From positions 248,001-312,000 of the forward strand of contig NZ_FWXV01000007.1 of NCBI RefSeq assembly GCF_900176515.1: a stretch of DNA of 64,000 nucleotides, in the 5' to 3' direction. This DNA comes from Kibdelosporangium aridum (lineage in GTDB: Bacteria > Actinomycetota > Actinomycetes > Mycobacteriales > Pseudonocardiaceae). The position numbers and the translations under genes were made by a program. Positions 53,905 to 61,941 of this stretch are shown in pieces; the stretch's first letter is position 1, and each line of letters begins with the position of its first letter. The notes under the pieces were generated by a model. It worked only from the letters and a program-made list of their open reading frames with translations. It was not told the DNA's origin and made no database searches.

Positions 53905-55014
53905 TCAGGCCTCATCCATCAACGTCACGAACTGGTCGAACAGCGGCGCCGCGTCGTGCGGGCCCGCGGCGGCCTCGGGGTGGTACTGGACGCTGAACGC
54001 CGGCACGTCCACACAGCGCAAGCCCTCGACGGTGCCGTCGTTCGGGCAGTAGTGGCTCACTTCGGCCGCGCCGTACGGCGTGTCCAGTTTCTGGCCAGCT
54101 TCGCCTTCCAACGCGAACCCGTGGTTCTGCGCGGTGATCGCGACCCGGCCGGTGGCGGCCTCGATCACCGGCACGTTGATGCCACGGTGCCCGTACTGCA
54201 TCTTGTACGTGCCCATACCCAGCGCACGGCCGAGAATCTGGTTGCCGAAACAGATGCCGAACAGCGGAATCCGGCGTTCCAGCACCTGCTGGGTCAGCGC
54301 GATCGCGTGCGCCTGGGTCTCCGGGTCCCCTGGGCCGTTGGCCAGGAAGACGCCGTTGGGCTCGACCGCGAGCAGGTCGTCCAGAGTGGACCCGACCGGC
54401 ATCACGTGCGTCTCGATCCCGCGCTGGGCCATCATCCGCGGCGTGTTGAACTTGATGCCCAGGTCCAGCGCGGCGACCTTGAACCGGGTCTCGCCGTCGG
54501 CAGGGACGACGTAGGTCTCCTTGGTGCTGACCGCGCCAGAGAGGTCCGCGCCCTTCATCTTCGGGCTGTCCTTCACGGCCTGGACCATGGTGTCCACATC
54601 GGTCACCGCGTCACCCGCGAAGATCCCGGCGCGCATGGCGCCCTGCTCACGGATGTGCCGGGTGACCGTTCGCGTGTCGATTCCGGCGATGCCCACCACG
54701 CCCTGGTTGACCAACTCGTCGTTCAGCGAACGGCGGGACCGCCAGTTGGACGGGATCCGTGCGGGGTCGCGCACCACGTAACCGGCGACGTGGATCTTCG
54801 TGGACTCGTCGTCCTCGTCGTTCCACCCGGTGTTGCCGATCTGCGGGGCGGTCGCGACCACGATCTGGCCGTGGTACGACGGGTCGGTCAGGGTCTCCTG
54901 GTACCCGGTCATCGCGGTGCAGAAGACGACCTCGCCGAGGGTCGACCCGACCGCGCCGAACGCCTCACCCCGGAAGACCCGGCCGTCCTCAAGCACCAAT
55001 ACAGCTGGTGTCAC
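53905..55014 (-). CDS. carA: Carbamoyl-phosphate synthase small chain
   Basis: Glutaminase subunit, 369 aa, supplying ammonia to CarB. The N-terminal ALVLEDGRVFRGEAFGA-like opening (here LVLEDGRVFRGEAFG) and GYQETLTDPSYHGQIV precede a class I glutamine amidotransferase domain with PLFGICFGNQILGRALG (nucleophile Cys) and VQYHPEAAAGPHDA (His, Glu). GTG start overlaps the upstream membrane gene stop as GTGA. Confidence 0.97.
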   Translation of the reverse strand: MTPAVLVLEDGRVFRGEAFGAVGSTLGEVVFCTAMTGYQETLTDPSYHGQIVVATAPQIGNTGWNDEDDESTKIHVAGYVVRDPARIPSNWRSRRSLNDELVNQGVVGIAGIDTRTVTRHIREQGAMRAGIFAGDAVTDVDTMVQAVKDSPKMKGADLSGAVSTKETYVVPADGETRFKVAALDLGIKFNTPRMMAQRGIETHVMPVGSTLDDLLAVEPNGVFLANGPGDPETQAHAIALTQQVLERRIPLFGICFGNQILGRALGMGTYKMQYGHRGINVPVIEAATGRVAITAQNHGFALEGEAGQKLDTPYGAAEVSHYCPNDGTVEGLRCVDVPAFSVQYHPEAAAGPHDAAPLFDQFVTLMDEA

Positions 55015-55514
55015 TTCGCCGCTCCTCCTTTGGCCAGGCCGGTCAACGCCTCGACCCAGTCCGCGTACACGTCTTTGTCATCTCCCCGGAAGCCTGTGTC
55101 GAGCTCGTGCTCGCCCAGCCGCCAGCGCACGACCAGCAGGCCGTCGCGCCTCATCACCTTCCCGGCGATCGCACGGTCGGTGCGGGCGCTGACCACCGAC
55201 TCGGCCGGGATCCACACCCGATCCGCGCCTTCCCTGTCGAACAACACACCGTCGTCCGTCAGGTGCACGGTCGCGGCGGCGCGGAACCCGACGTCCCCGA
55301 CCGCGACGCGGTCCTGCCAGCTCGTCGCGGTCGTCGTGCTGATGTACACGCCGGTCGCGGGTTCGAGCAGGTCGTCTTTGAGGTGTTCCGGCGGCTGGGG
55401 AAACGCCGGAAGGACCGTGCTCTGCCTGCGTGCCCGATTGCGGTAGCCCCACCACATCGCGAGCACGCACAGCAGGAAGAAGGCCACGATCGCGAGCGTC
55501 AGCAAGATCCTCAT
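55011..55514 (-). CDS. Small membrane protein of the pyr operon (PyrR-B-C-x-carA type)
   Basis: Membrane protein of 167 aa with one N-terminal transmembrane helix (about 4-22, LLTLAIVAFFLLCVLAMWWG), then a cytoplasmic or surface domain of alternating strands (ATGVYISTTTATSWQDRVAV, VHLTDDGVLFDREG, RRDGLLVVRWRLGEHELDTGF) resembling a PH-like fold. An equivalent gene lies at the same place in mycobacteria (Rv1382). It is coupled by overlaps to pyrC and carA, so its expression follows pyrimidine synthesis; function unknown. Could organise enzymes at the membrane, but this is speculation. Confidence 0.85.
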   Translation of the reverse strand: MRILLTLAIVAFFLLCVLAMWWGYRNRARRQSTVLPAFPQPPEHLKDDLLEPATGVYISTTTATSWQDRVAVGDVGFRAAATVHLTDDGVLFDREGADRVWIPAESVVSARTDRAIAGKVMRRDGLLVVRWRLGEHELDTGFRGDDKDVYADWVEALTGLAKGGAAK

Positions 55515-56794
55515 CTAGCGGCCTTCCCGTCCCGGGCGGTCACCTTGCCGCGCAACAACGTGGCTTTGATGACGCCGGGAAGCTCCATGCCCTCGTACGG
55601 GGTGTTGCTCGCGAGACTGGCCAATTCCGCGCCGTTGACTGTCCACGTCGCCTTGGGGTCGACCAGGACCAGGTTGGCGGGTTCGCCGACCGCGATCGGC
55701 CGGCCGTGGTCCGGCAGCCCAGCGATCTCCGCCGGCCGCTCGCTCATCACGCGCGCGACCCCACGCCAGTCGAGCAGGCCGCCTTGGACCATCGTCTGGA
55801 TCACGACGGACAGGGCGGTCTGCAGACCCAGCATGCCCGGTCGCGCGGCGGACCACTCACAGTCTTTGTCCTGCGGAGCGTGCGGCGCGTGGTCGGTGGC
55901 CACACAGTCGATGACACCTTCGGCCAGCGCTTCGCGAAGCGATTTCGTATCTGATATAGCCCGCAGCGGCGGGTTGACCTTGTTGACCGGGTCGTAGGTG
56001 TTCAGCCGATCGTCGTCGAGCAGCAGGTGGTGCGGAGTGACCTCGGCGGACACCTGCGTGCCGCGGGCCTTCGCCCAGCGCAGTACGTCGGCGGTGCCCG
56101 CGGTCGACACATGGCAGACGTGCAACCGCGCGCCGACGTGCCCGGCCAACAAACAGTCGCGGGCGACAATCGACTCCTCGGCGGCCGCCGGCCAACCGGC
56201 GAGACCGAGCCTCGCGGCCGTCTCACCTTCGTGCGCCTGCGCGCCGACCGTCAAACGCGGTTCTTCGGCGTGCTGCGCGATGAGCACGTCGAGGCCACGG
56301 CTGTACTCCAACGCGCGCCGCATGATGAGTGGGTCCGCGACGCACATGCCATCGTCCGAGAAGATCCGGACGTTGGCGTTGCTCCGGGCCATCGCACCGA
56401 GCTCAGCGAGGCGCTCGCCCTTCAAGCCGACGGTCACCGCACCGATGGGATGCACGTCAACCAACGCGACCTCACGGCCGCGGCGCCACACGTGCTCGAC
56501 CACAACCGGGTTGTCAGCGATCGGGTCCGTGTTGGCCATCGCGAAAACCGCCGTGTAACCACCGAGCGCGGCCGCCGCCGAACCGGTCTCAATGGTCTCG
56601 GTGTCCTCGCGGCCCGGCTCGCGCAAGTGCGTGTGCAGGTCGACGAACCCCGGCAGCGCGATCAAGCCGCGTGCGTCGATGACGTCCTGGTCATCAGATT
56701 TCAGATTTCCTATATCCGATATCTGACCGTCCTCGACCAGGATGTCGACCGGGTCCCCTTCGCCGTACGGCACGGCGCCTTTGATCAGCGTCAT
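55511..56794 (-). CDS. pyrC: Dihydroorotase
   Basis: Class I dihydroorotase, 427 aa, cyclising carbamoyl aspartate. Zinc-binding and catalytic motifs: GFVDLHTHLREPGREDTETI, FSDDGMCVADPLIM, HAEEPRL, VCHVSTAGTADVLRWAK, EVTPHHLLLDDD and CVATDHAPHAPQDK (metal Asp). The segments carrying motif-type AT-rich DNA (ISDIGNLKSDD near residue 25-35 and ISDTKSLRE before CVATDHAPH) lie in variable parts. ATG at 56794 overlaps pyrB; the stop overlaps the membrane gene. Confidence 0.97.
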   Translation of the reverse strand: MTLIKGAVPYGEGDPVDILVEDGQISDIGNLKSDDQDVIDARGLIALPGFVDLHTHLREPGREDTETIETGSAAAALGGYTAVFAMANTDPIADNPVVVEHVWRRGREVALVDVHPIGAVTVGLKGERLAELGAMARSNANVRIFSDDGMCVADPLIMRRALEYSRGLDVLIAQHAEEPRLTVGAQAHEGETAARLGLAGWPAAAEESIVARDCLLAGHVGARLHVCHVSTAGTADVLRWAKARGTQVSAEVTPHHLLLDDDRLNTYDPVNKVNPPLRAISDTKSLREALAEGVIDCVATDHAPHAPQDKDCEWSAARPGMLGLQTALSVVIQTMVQGGLLDWRGVARVMSERPAEIAGLPDHGRPIAVGEPANLVLVDPKATWTVNGAELASLASNTPYEGMELPGVIKATLLRGKVTARDGKAAR

Positions 56795-57723
56795 GCGACT
56801 TCCTCTTCTCCGGCGAGCAGGTGGTAGAGCACCGCCATGCGGACGTGGACTCCATTTCGGACTTGGTCGGTGATCGCGGCCCGTGGCGAGTCCGCGACGG
56901 TGGACGCGATCTCCATGCCGCGCAGCATCGGTCCGGGATGCAGCACGACAGCGTGGTCAGGGAGCAGGCGCAGGCGCGCCTCCGACAGACCGTATGCGAT
57001 GGAGTACTCGCGTGCAGAGGGGAAGAAGCCGCCGTGCATCCGTTCGGCCTGCACGCGCAACATCATCACAGCGTCCACAGCGGACAGTTCGGCGTCCAGT
57101 TCGTGCGACACCGTTACAGGCCAACTATTTACGCCCGTGGGCAGCAAGGTCGGCGGCGCGACGAGGACGACCTCGGCACCCAGCGTTGTGAGCAAATGCA
57201 CGTTCGACCTGGCCACGCGACTGTGCAGCACGTCACCGACGATCGCTATCCGGCGACCGTCCAGGCCGCCGAGGCGCTCGCGGAGGGTGGCCGCGTCAAG
57301 CAACGCTTGGGTCGGGTGCTCGTGCATGCCGTCACCGGCGTTCACGACCGATGTGTGCGTGCCGGCCAGCCAGTCGGCCAGCCTGTGCGCCGCACCGGAC
57401 GCCGGATGACGAACGATGACGCAATCCGCACCCGCGGCCGCCAACGTCAGCGCGGTGTCACGCAACGACTCGCCCTTGCTCACTGACGAACCGCTCGACG
57501 ACACGTTGACGACGTCGGCGCTCATCCATTTGCCCGCGATCTCGAACGACACGCGCGTGCGGGTCGAGTTCTCGTAGAACATCGTGATGACCGTCCGACC
57601 GCGAAGTGTCGGCAGCTTACGGACCTCCCGGCCCAGAAGTGCCTGCTTCAGCGCCTCGGCGGTGTCCAGTACGGCAGTGGCCGCGTCACGGCTCAGGCCG
57701 TCGCAGCTCAGCAGGTGTTTCAT
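56791..57723 (-). CDS. pyrB: Aspartate carbamoyltransferase catalytic chain
   Basis: Catalytic chain of ATCase, 310 aa, committing carbamoyl phosphate to pyrimidines. It opens MKHLLSCDGLSRDAATAVLD; the carbamoyl-phosphate loop FYENSTRTRVSFEIAG is complete, followed by SSGSSVSKGESLRDTALTL (SK loop) and the aspartate region VMMLRVQAER. ATG overlaps the pyrR stop and its stop overlaps pyrC. Confidence 0.97.
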   Translation of the reverse strand: MKHLLSCDGLSRDAATAVLDTAEALKQALLGREVRKLPTLRGRTVITMFYENSTRTRVSFEIAGKWMSADVVNVSSSGSSVSKGESLRDTALTLAAAGADCVIVRHPASGAAHRLADWLAGTHTSVVNAGDGMHEHPTQALLDAATLRERLGGLDGRRIAIVGDVLHSRVARSNVHLLTTLGAEVVLVAPPTLLPTGVNSWPVTVSHELDAELSAVDAVMMLRVQAERMHGGFFPSAREYSIAYGLSEARLRLLPDHAVVLHPGPMLRGMEIASTVADSPRAAITDQVRNGVHVRMAVLYHLLAGEEEVA

Positions 57724-58292
57724 CCGACAAGCTCCACGGCGTCGCGGCCGTCCAGTTCCTCGAGCAGCACTTCAATACCTTCCGACCGGGCGGTAGGCAC
57801 GTTTTTGCCTACGTAGTCGGCTCTGATCGGCAGTTCACGGTGGCCGCGGTCGACCAGAACCGCGAGTTGGACAGCCTGTGGCCTGCCATGGTCACGCAGC
57901 GCATCCAAAGCGGCACGGACCGTTCGGCCGGAATAGAGCACGTCATCGACCAGGATGACGAGTTTGTCCTCGATACCGCCCTCGGGCAGGCTCGTCGGTT
58001 CAAGCGGGCGATTGGGATGGCGACGCAGGTCGTCGCGATAAAGAGTCACGTCGAGCACGCCCGTGGGGACGTGAACTCCGCTGAACTCCGCGATGCGTGC
58101 TGCCAGTCGCATGGCAAGCGGCGCGCCCCTTGTCGGAATGCCGATCAGCACGACTGGAGCAGCGTCAGGAGCACCGAGAGTCGTTTTCTCGATGACCTGA
58201 TGGGCCATTCGGGCGACGGTGCGCGCGACGTCCCCGGCCGAGAGCAGCTCGCGCCGCCCGCCGGGATCCGCCGCGCCACGGGTGCGTGGCAC
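57720..58292 (-). CDS. pyrR: PyrR, bifunctional pyr operon regulator / uracil phosphoribosyltransferase
   Basis: RNA-binding regulator with UPRTase fold, 190 aa, responding to UMP. ELLSAGDVARTVARMAHQVI, VLIGIPTRGAPLAMRLA, VLDVTLYRDDLRRHP and the PRPP-binding loop KLVILVDDVLYSGRTVRAALDAL are clear. GTG start at 58292 with a strong AAGGAGG at 58302-58308. A sequence resembling the conserved PyrR-binding RNA loop sits next to this ribosome-binding site, suggesting autoregulation at translation. First gene of the pyr operon; divergent from bldD. Confidence 0.96.
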   Translation of the reverse strand: MPRTRGAADPGGRRELLSAGDVARTVARMAHQVIEKTTLGAPDAAPVVLIGIPTRGAPLAMRLAARIAEFSGVHVPTGVLDVTLYRDDLRRHPNRPLEPTSLPEGGIEDKLVILVDDVLYSGRTVRAALDALRDHGRPQAVQLAVLVDRGHRELPIRADYVGKNVPTARSEGIEVLLEELDGRDAVELVG

Positions 58293-58301
58293 TGGCGTGG
58301 A

Positions 58302-58327
58302 CCTCCTTCCCCGCCTCGCTGGACGGG
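58302..58327 (-). promoter_or_regulatory. PyrR-binding loop overlapping the pyrR ribosome-binding region
   Basis: Read on the minus strand, CCC-GTCCAGCGAGGC-GGG (58327 to about 58310) contains GUCCAGCGAGGC, which fits 12 of 14 positions of the known PyrR loop consensus ARUCCNGNGAGGYU. The flanking CCC and GGG can pair, and the Shine-Dalgarno AAGGAGG (58302-58308) follows directly. UMP-bound PyrR here would be expected to block translation of pyrR, as in mycobacteria. Consensus recalled from B. subtilis and mycobacterial work. Confidence 0.6.
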
Positions 58328-58466
58328 TCGTTAAAGGATGTCAAGGACCCTCACTACCAGGGTCATCAGGCACGTTACCAGGGCACACCGGTACACCGTC
58401 CGGGTGGTCTTCACGCCGATCTCGATACTGCAACTGAGCGAGGTGCTTGACCTGGTGGCCACGGCA

Positions 58467-58479
58467 AGTAACCATTACT
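58467..58479. promoter_or_regulatory. BldD-type box upstream of bldD
   Basis: AGTAACCATTACT is a perfect 5-bp inverted repeat with a 3-bp centre, 75 bp before the bldD start. It fits the pseudo-palindromic AGTNA...TNACT pattern of BldD boxes, so it may be the autoregulatory site known for this regulator in Streptomyces. Confidence 0.5.
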
Positions 58480-58554
58480 CTGCGTATCGATCTAAGCAGA
58501 GACCCGTCGGCTCGCCTTCCCGGCCGCCGGGGCGAATGAATGGAGAACCGCCAC

Positions 58555-59043
58555 ATGGGCGATTACGCCAAGGCGCTAGGGGCCAAGCTCCGTGGCATCC
58601 GCCAGCAGCAAGGCCTGTCGTTGCACGGCGTCGAGCAGAAGTCCGGCGGACGCTGGAAGGCAGTCGTCGTCGGCTCCTACGAACGCGGCGACCGTGCAGT
58701 GACCGTGCAGAAGCTGGCCGAGCTGGCTGACTTCTACGGGGTACCGGTGGTCGAGCTCCTGCCTGAGGGAAGGGTCCCCTCCGGTGCCGAGCCAGCCACG
58801 AAGATCGTCATCAACCTGGAGCGGCTGCAACAGCTACCGGCCGAAAAGGTCGGCCCGCTGGCGCGCTACGCGGCCACCATCCAGAGTCAGCGAGGGGACT
58901 ACAACGGCAAGGTGCTGTCCATCCGGACCGAGGACCTGCGGTCACTCGCCATCATCTACGACATGACCCCGGGCGAGCTCACCGAGCAGCTGATCGACTG
59001 GGGCGTGCTCCCGCCGGAAGCAAGGCCGTCCAAAGAGGACTGA
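58555..59043 (+). CDS. bldD: BldD developmental master regulator (c-di-GMP-responsive)
   Basis: DNA-binding repressor of development, 162 aa. ATG at 58555 with GGAGAA 9 nt before it. The N-terminal XRE-type helix-turn-helix reads KALGAKLRGIRQQQGLSLHGVE and VGSYERGDRAVTVQKLAELADF; the C-terminal domain has GPLARYAATIQSQRGDYNGK. The c-di-GMP-binding RGD-X8-RxxD motif is intact: RGD at 113-115 and RTED at 124-127, exactly eight residues apart. In Streptomyces c-di-GMP assembles a BldD dimer that represses sporulation genes. The local GGDEF enzyme could feed it. Divergent from pyrR, followed by a hairpin. Confidence 0.97.
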   Translation: MGDYAKALGAKLRGIRQQQGLSLHGVEQKSGGRWKAVVVGSYERGDRAVTVQKLAELADFYGVPVVELLPEGRVPSGAEPATKIVINLERLQQLPAEKVGPLARYAATIQSQRGDYNGKVLSIRTEDLRSLAIIYDMTPGELTEQLIDWGVLPPEARPSKED

Positions 59044-59050
59044 CATGACG

Positions 59051-59099
59051 CCGGCTGCGCGCTGGGGGACCCGTTGGACGATGGGTGGCGCGCAGCCGG
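59051..59099 (+). terminator. Terminator after bldD
   Basis: CCGGCTGCGCGC (59051-59062) pairs perfectly with GCGCGCAGCCGG (59088-59099), 12 bp, with a 25-nt loop that can itself form a small GGG/CCC stem. It begins 7 nt after the bldD stop. The remaining gap to nusB (59100-59313) shows nothing I can name. Confidence 0.75.
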
Positions 59100-59313
59100 T
59101 CGGCGCTGAGCACATAGCCTGAGGTCAAGAGGTCGCCCTGCACGACCGCCCGCCTCGACGGCTCTGCCAACCGCTGCGGCGCATGTCGCTGTCCACCAAC
59201 GCGACAAAACCCGCCATTGGGGGAACCTCTAGTTCTCAGTCAACACCAGGGGTCCGACACTTCTCCGCCGCGCGCGTTTTCACCAGCACGTTTACGTGCA
59301 GGGCGTCTCTTGG

Positions 59314-59733
59314 TCAGAGAGTGGCGCGCAGCCTGTCCGCGATTGTGGCGATCCGGCCGAGCAGTCCGTTGACAAACCGCGGCGAATCGTCTGTCGACAG
59401 CATCTTCGCGAGCTGAACAGCCTCGTCAATGGCCACCGCGTCCGGCACGTCCGACGCCCACAACAGCTCATAAAGGCCGAGCCGAAGCACTGCGAGGTCC
59501 ACTGCGGGCATCCGGTCGAGCGTCCAGCCTTCCGAATGCTCGGCAAGCAACTCGTCGATCCGCACCAACTGCGTCTGCACGCCCTCGATCAGCGTGACCG
59601 TGTAGTCGTTCACCGGCGGTACGTCAGGGGAACCGACCCGGTCAGCGAGCAGACTGACCGGGTCGACCTTCCTGAGCTGCGCTTCGAACAGCAGGTCAAC
59701 CGCGCGCTTGCGAGCTTTGCTACGTGCGCCCAT
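59314..59733 (-). CDS. nusB: Transcription antitermination factor NusB
   Basis: NusB, 139 aa, binding boxA RNA with S10 in rRNA antitermination complexes. MGARSKARKRAVDLLFEAQL is the canonical opening; RMPAVDLAVLRLGLYELL and VAIDEAVQLAKMLSTDDSPRFVNGLLGRI close the helical fold. ATG at 59733 lies one base after the efp stop; the longer ORF upstream is the efp gene in another frame. Confidence 0.97.
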   Translation of the reverse strand: MGARSKARKRAVDLLFEAQLRKVDPVSLLADRVGSPDVPPVNDYTVTLIEGVQTQLVRIDELLAEHSEGWTLDRMPAVDLAVLRLGLYELLWASDVPDAVAIDEAVQLAKMLSTDDSPRFVNGLLGRIATIADRLRATL

Positions 59734-59734
59734 C

Positions 59735-60301
59735 TCAGCTGGAGACGCGCCCGAGGTAACGGCCGTCGCGCGTGTCGACCTTGACCTTCTCACCGGTGGA
59801 GAGGAACAGCGGCACCTGGATCTCCGCGCCGGTCTCGAGGGTCGCCGGCTTGGTGCCACCCGTGGAGCGGTCGCCCTGCAGACCGGGGTCGGTGTGCTGG
59901 ATGACCAGCTCGAGCGAGGTCGGCAGCTCGACGTAGAGCGGCACGCCCTCGTGCGTGGCCACCGTGACCTCGGTGTTCTCCAGCAGGTAGTTCGCGCCGT
60001 CACCGACGACGTCCTTGCTGACGTGGATCTGGTCGTAGGTCTCGCCGTCCATGAACACGAAGTCCGAGCCATCGGCGTAGAGGTAGGTCATCGCACGGCG
60101 GTCGACGGTCGCGGTCTCCACCTTGGTGCCCGCGTTGAACGTCTTGTCGACGACCTTGCCGGACAGCACGGCCTTGAGGGTGGTCCGGACGAAGGCCGGG
60201 CCCTTGCCGGGCTTGACGTGCTGGAACGACACAACCGTCCACAACTGGCCCTCGATGTTGAGGACCATTCCGTTCTTCAGGTCGTTGGTGGTGGTGGCCA
60301 C
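59735..60301 (-). CDS. efp: Translation elongation factor P (PGKGP type)
   Basis: EF-P, 188 aa, relieving ribosome stalling at polyproline. The N-terminal KOW-like domain has TTNDLKNGMVLNIEGQLWTVV and the tip loop HVKPGKGPAFVRTTL; the actinobacterial PGKGP loop (residues 31-35) is thought to work without lysine modification. Two OB domains follow, ending GEKVKVDTRDGRYLGRVSS. GTG start. The unit efp-nusB lies downstream of pepQ as in mycobacteria. Confidence 0.97.
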   Translation of the reverse strand: MATTTNDLKNGMVLNIEGQLWTVVSFQHVKPGKGPAFVRTTLKAVLSGKVVDKTFNAGTKVETATVDRRAMTYLYADGSDFVFMDGETYDQIHVSKDVVGDGANYLLENTEVTVATHEGVPLYVELPTSLELVIQHTDPGLQGDRSTGGTKPATLETGAEIQVPLFLSTGEKVKVDTRDGRYLGRVSS

Positions 60302-60344
60302 GGGTTCGACTCTCCTGTTTTCAAGTTCCAGGGCGTGCGTGCGT

Positions 60345-61454
60345 TCACACGACCATGAGCTGCTTGGTGGTCAAGGTGAGGAGTTCGGGACCGGCCTCCC
60401 GCACGACAAGCGTGTCCTCGATTCGGACACCGCCCTTGCCGGCCAGATACACGCCGGGCTCCACGGTGACCGCCATGCCGGCCGAAAGTGTACCTTCACC
60501 GGTCTTCGACAGGCTCGGGGCCTCGTGAATCTGCAGGCCAACGCCGTGTCCGAGGCCATGGAGGAACTCCTCGCCCCGACCGGCACGCTCGATGACGTCA
60601 CGAGACGCGGCATCGACGTCCTTGACGTCCGCGCCGATCTTGAGCGCGGCCCGCCCAGCGGCTTGTGAAGCCGCGACGAGGTCGTAGATCTCCTTCTGCC
60701 AGTCCGCGGGCTCGCCGAGGACCACGGTGCGGGTCATGTCCGAGTGATACCCGTCCACCAACGCGCCGAAGTCCATCTTGACGAAATCACCGTGCTGCAG
60801 GACGGAATCTGTGGGCCGGTGGTGCGGAATAGCCGAGTTCGCGCCCGCGGCGACGATCGTCTCGAACGCGGGCTTCTCGGCGCCGTTCTCGAGCATCCGA
60901 TCCTCGAGCTCGCGTGCGACTTCACGCTCTGACCTGCCCGGTCGCAGTCCGCCATGTGCCATCAGGTCGGCCAATGCACGGTCGGCGGCCGCACACGCCA
61001 TCCGCAGCGCCTCGACCTCGGTGTCGTCCTTGATGATCCGCAGCTTCTCGATCATGCCCGGTGCACGGATCAGCTCGACGCCCGCGGCGGCGTCGGCGAG
61101 GCCGTCCAACGCCTCGACAGTGACGTGGTGGCTTTCGTAACCGGTCCGGCGGTGCTTGGTTTTCTGGGCGGCGAGTTTGTTGACCAATGCGATGGCGCTG
61201 GCGCGGTCGATGATTCGCTCGAGGTCGGGTACTTGGTGTTCGGCTTGCGTGAGGTATCGGCCGTCGGTGCAGAAGATGGTGTGCTTCTCGTCGCCGGGGC
61301 TGTCGGCGGCGTGTACCGCGAGTGCGGCGTTGGAACCGGTGAACCCGGTCAGGTATCGGATATTCAATAGGTCGACCACGAGCAGGGCGTCCAGCCCCCG
61401 CTCCCGGAGCTGGGTACGCAGTGCTTCACGGCGGCGGGCGTAGAGGTCAGACAT
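60345..61454 (-). CDS. pepQ: Xaa-Pro aminopeptidase (M24 family)
   Basis: Metallopeptidase of 369 aa cleaving N-terminal residues before proline or X-Pro dipeptides. The N-terminal domain has LLNIRYLTGFTGSNAALAV. The pita-bread domain supplies all five metal ligands: KMDFGALVDGYHSDMTRTV (two Asp), LHGLGHGVGLQIHE (His), VTVEPGVYLAG (Glu) and VRIEDTLVV (Glu). Upstream of efp by 43 nt on the same strand; divergent from the 4-TM gene. The codons of NIRYL contain an ATCGGATA motif copy. Confidence 0.95.
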   Translation of the reverse strand: MSDLYARRREALRTQLRERGLDALLVVDLLNIRYLTGFTGSNAALAVHAADSPGDEKHTIFCTDGRYLTQAEHQVPDLERIIDRASAIALVNKLAAQKTKHRRTGYESHHVTVEALDGLADAAAGVELIRAPGMIEKLRIIKDDTEVEALRMACAAADRALADLMAHGGLRPGRSEREVARELEDRMLENGAEKPAFETIVAAGANSAIPHHRPTDSVLQHGDFVKMDFGALVDGYHSDMTRTVVLGEPADWQKEIYDLVAASQAAGRAALKIGADVKDVDAASRDVIERAGRGEEFLHGLGHGVGLQIHEAPSLSKTGEGTLSAGMAVTVEPGVYLAGKGGVRIEDTLVVREAGPELLTLTTKQLMVV

Positions 61455-61521
61455 GCGACGAGCTTAACGTCGGCACGGATTGTTGGATCACCGTTGGGCC
61501 GCACGCTCGTTATAGGGTCTT

Positions 61522-61941
61522 GTGGTGCGATTTTGGCTGATCCGAGGCGGAGTGCTCGCGTTTGTACTGGCTGGTGCGGACGTCGGGCTCGCCGCGATCG
61601 CTGTGCACGTCAGTTCGCTCGGCGTCATTCGCTCGATCGTGCTCGGTGTCGTCGCGGGGCTCGCTGCGCTGTGGGGCGCACTCGACGGATGGCACACCCT
61701 GGACGACCGCGCCCGGATCTGGGTGCTGGCATCGATCGTGGCCGGCTTCGCCAGCGGTGTGCTGCGGGTGATCGGCAAGGCGATCCTCGTGGACGAGACC
61801 GGGCTCAGTTCACTGGGCAGTGCGTTGACCGGCGACGCGGCGTTCGGTGCCTTGGTGATCCTCGTGCCCGCAGGACTCGGCTTGTTTGTTGGTGGACGGC
61901 TCGCTCAGCGCGGCACGGCCAAAGCGGGGCCGACCGAGTAG
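61522..61941 (+). CDS. Four-TM membrane protein (B-4DMT family)
   Basis: Hydrophobic protein of 139 aa with four predicted helices (LIRGGVLAFVLAGADVGLAA; IRSIVLGVVAGLAALWGALDG; RIWVLASIVAGFASGVLRV; FGALVILVPAGLGLFVGG), matching the actinobacterial B-4DMT (holin superfamily IV-like) family found beside pepQ in mycobacteria. The GTG start follows a TATAGG box (61511-61516) by five bases, so a leaderless mRNA is possible. No function is proven. Its last 37 nt overlap the end of the convergent lipoprotein gene. Confidence 0.85.
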   Translation: MVRFWLIRGGVLAFVLAGADVGLAAIAVHVSSLGVIRSIVLGVVAGLAALWGALDGWHTLDDRARIWVLASIVAGFASGVLRVIGKAILVDETGLSSLGSALTGDAAFGALVILVPAGLGLFVGGRLAQRGTAKAGPTE

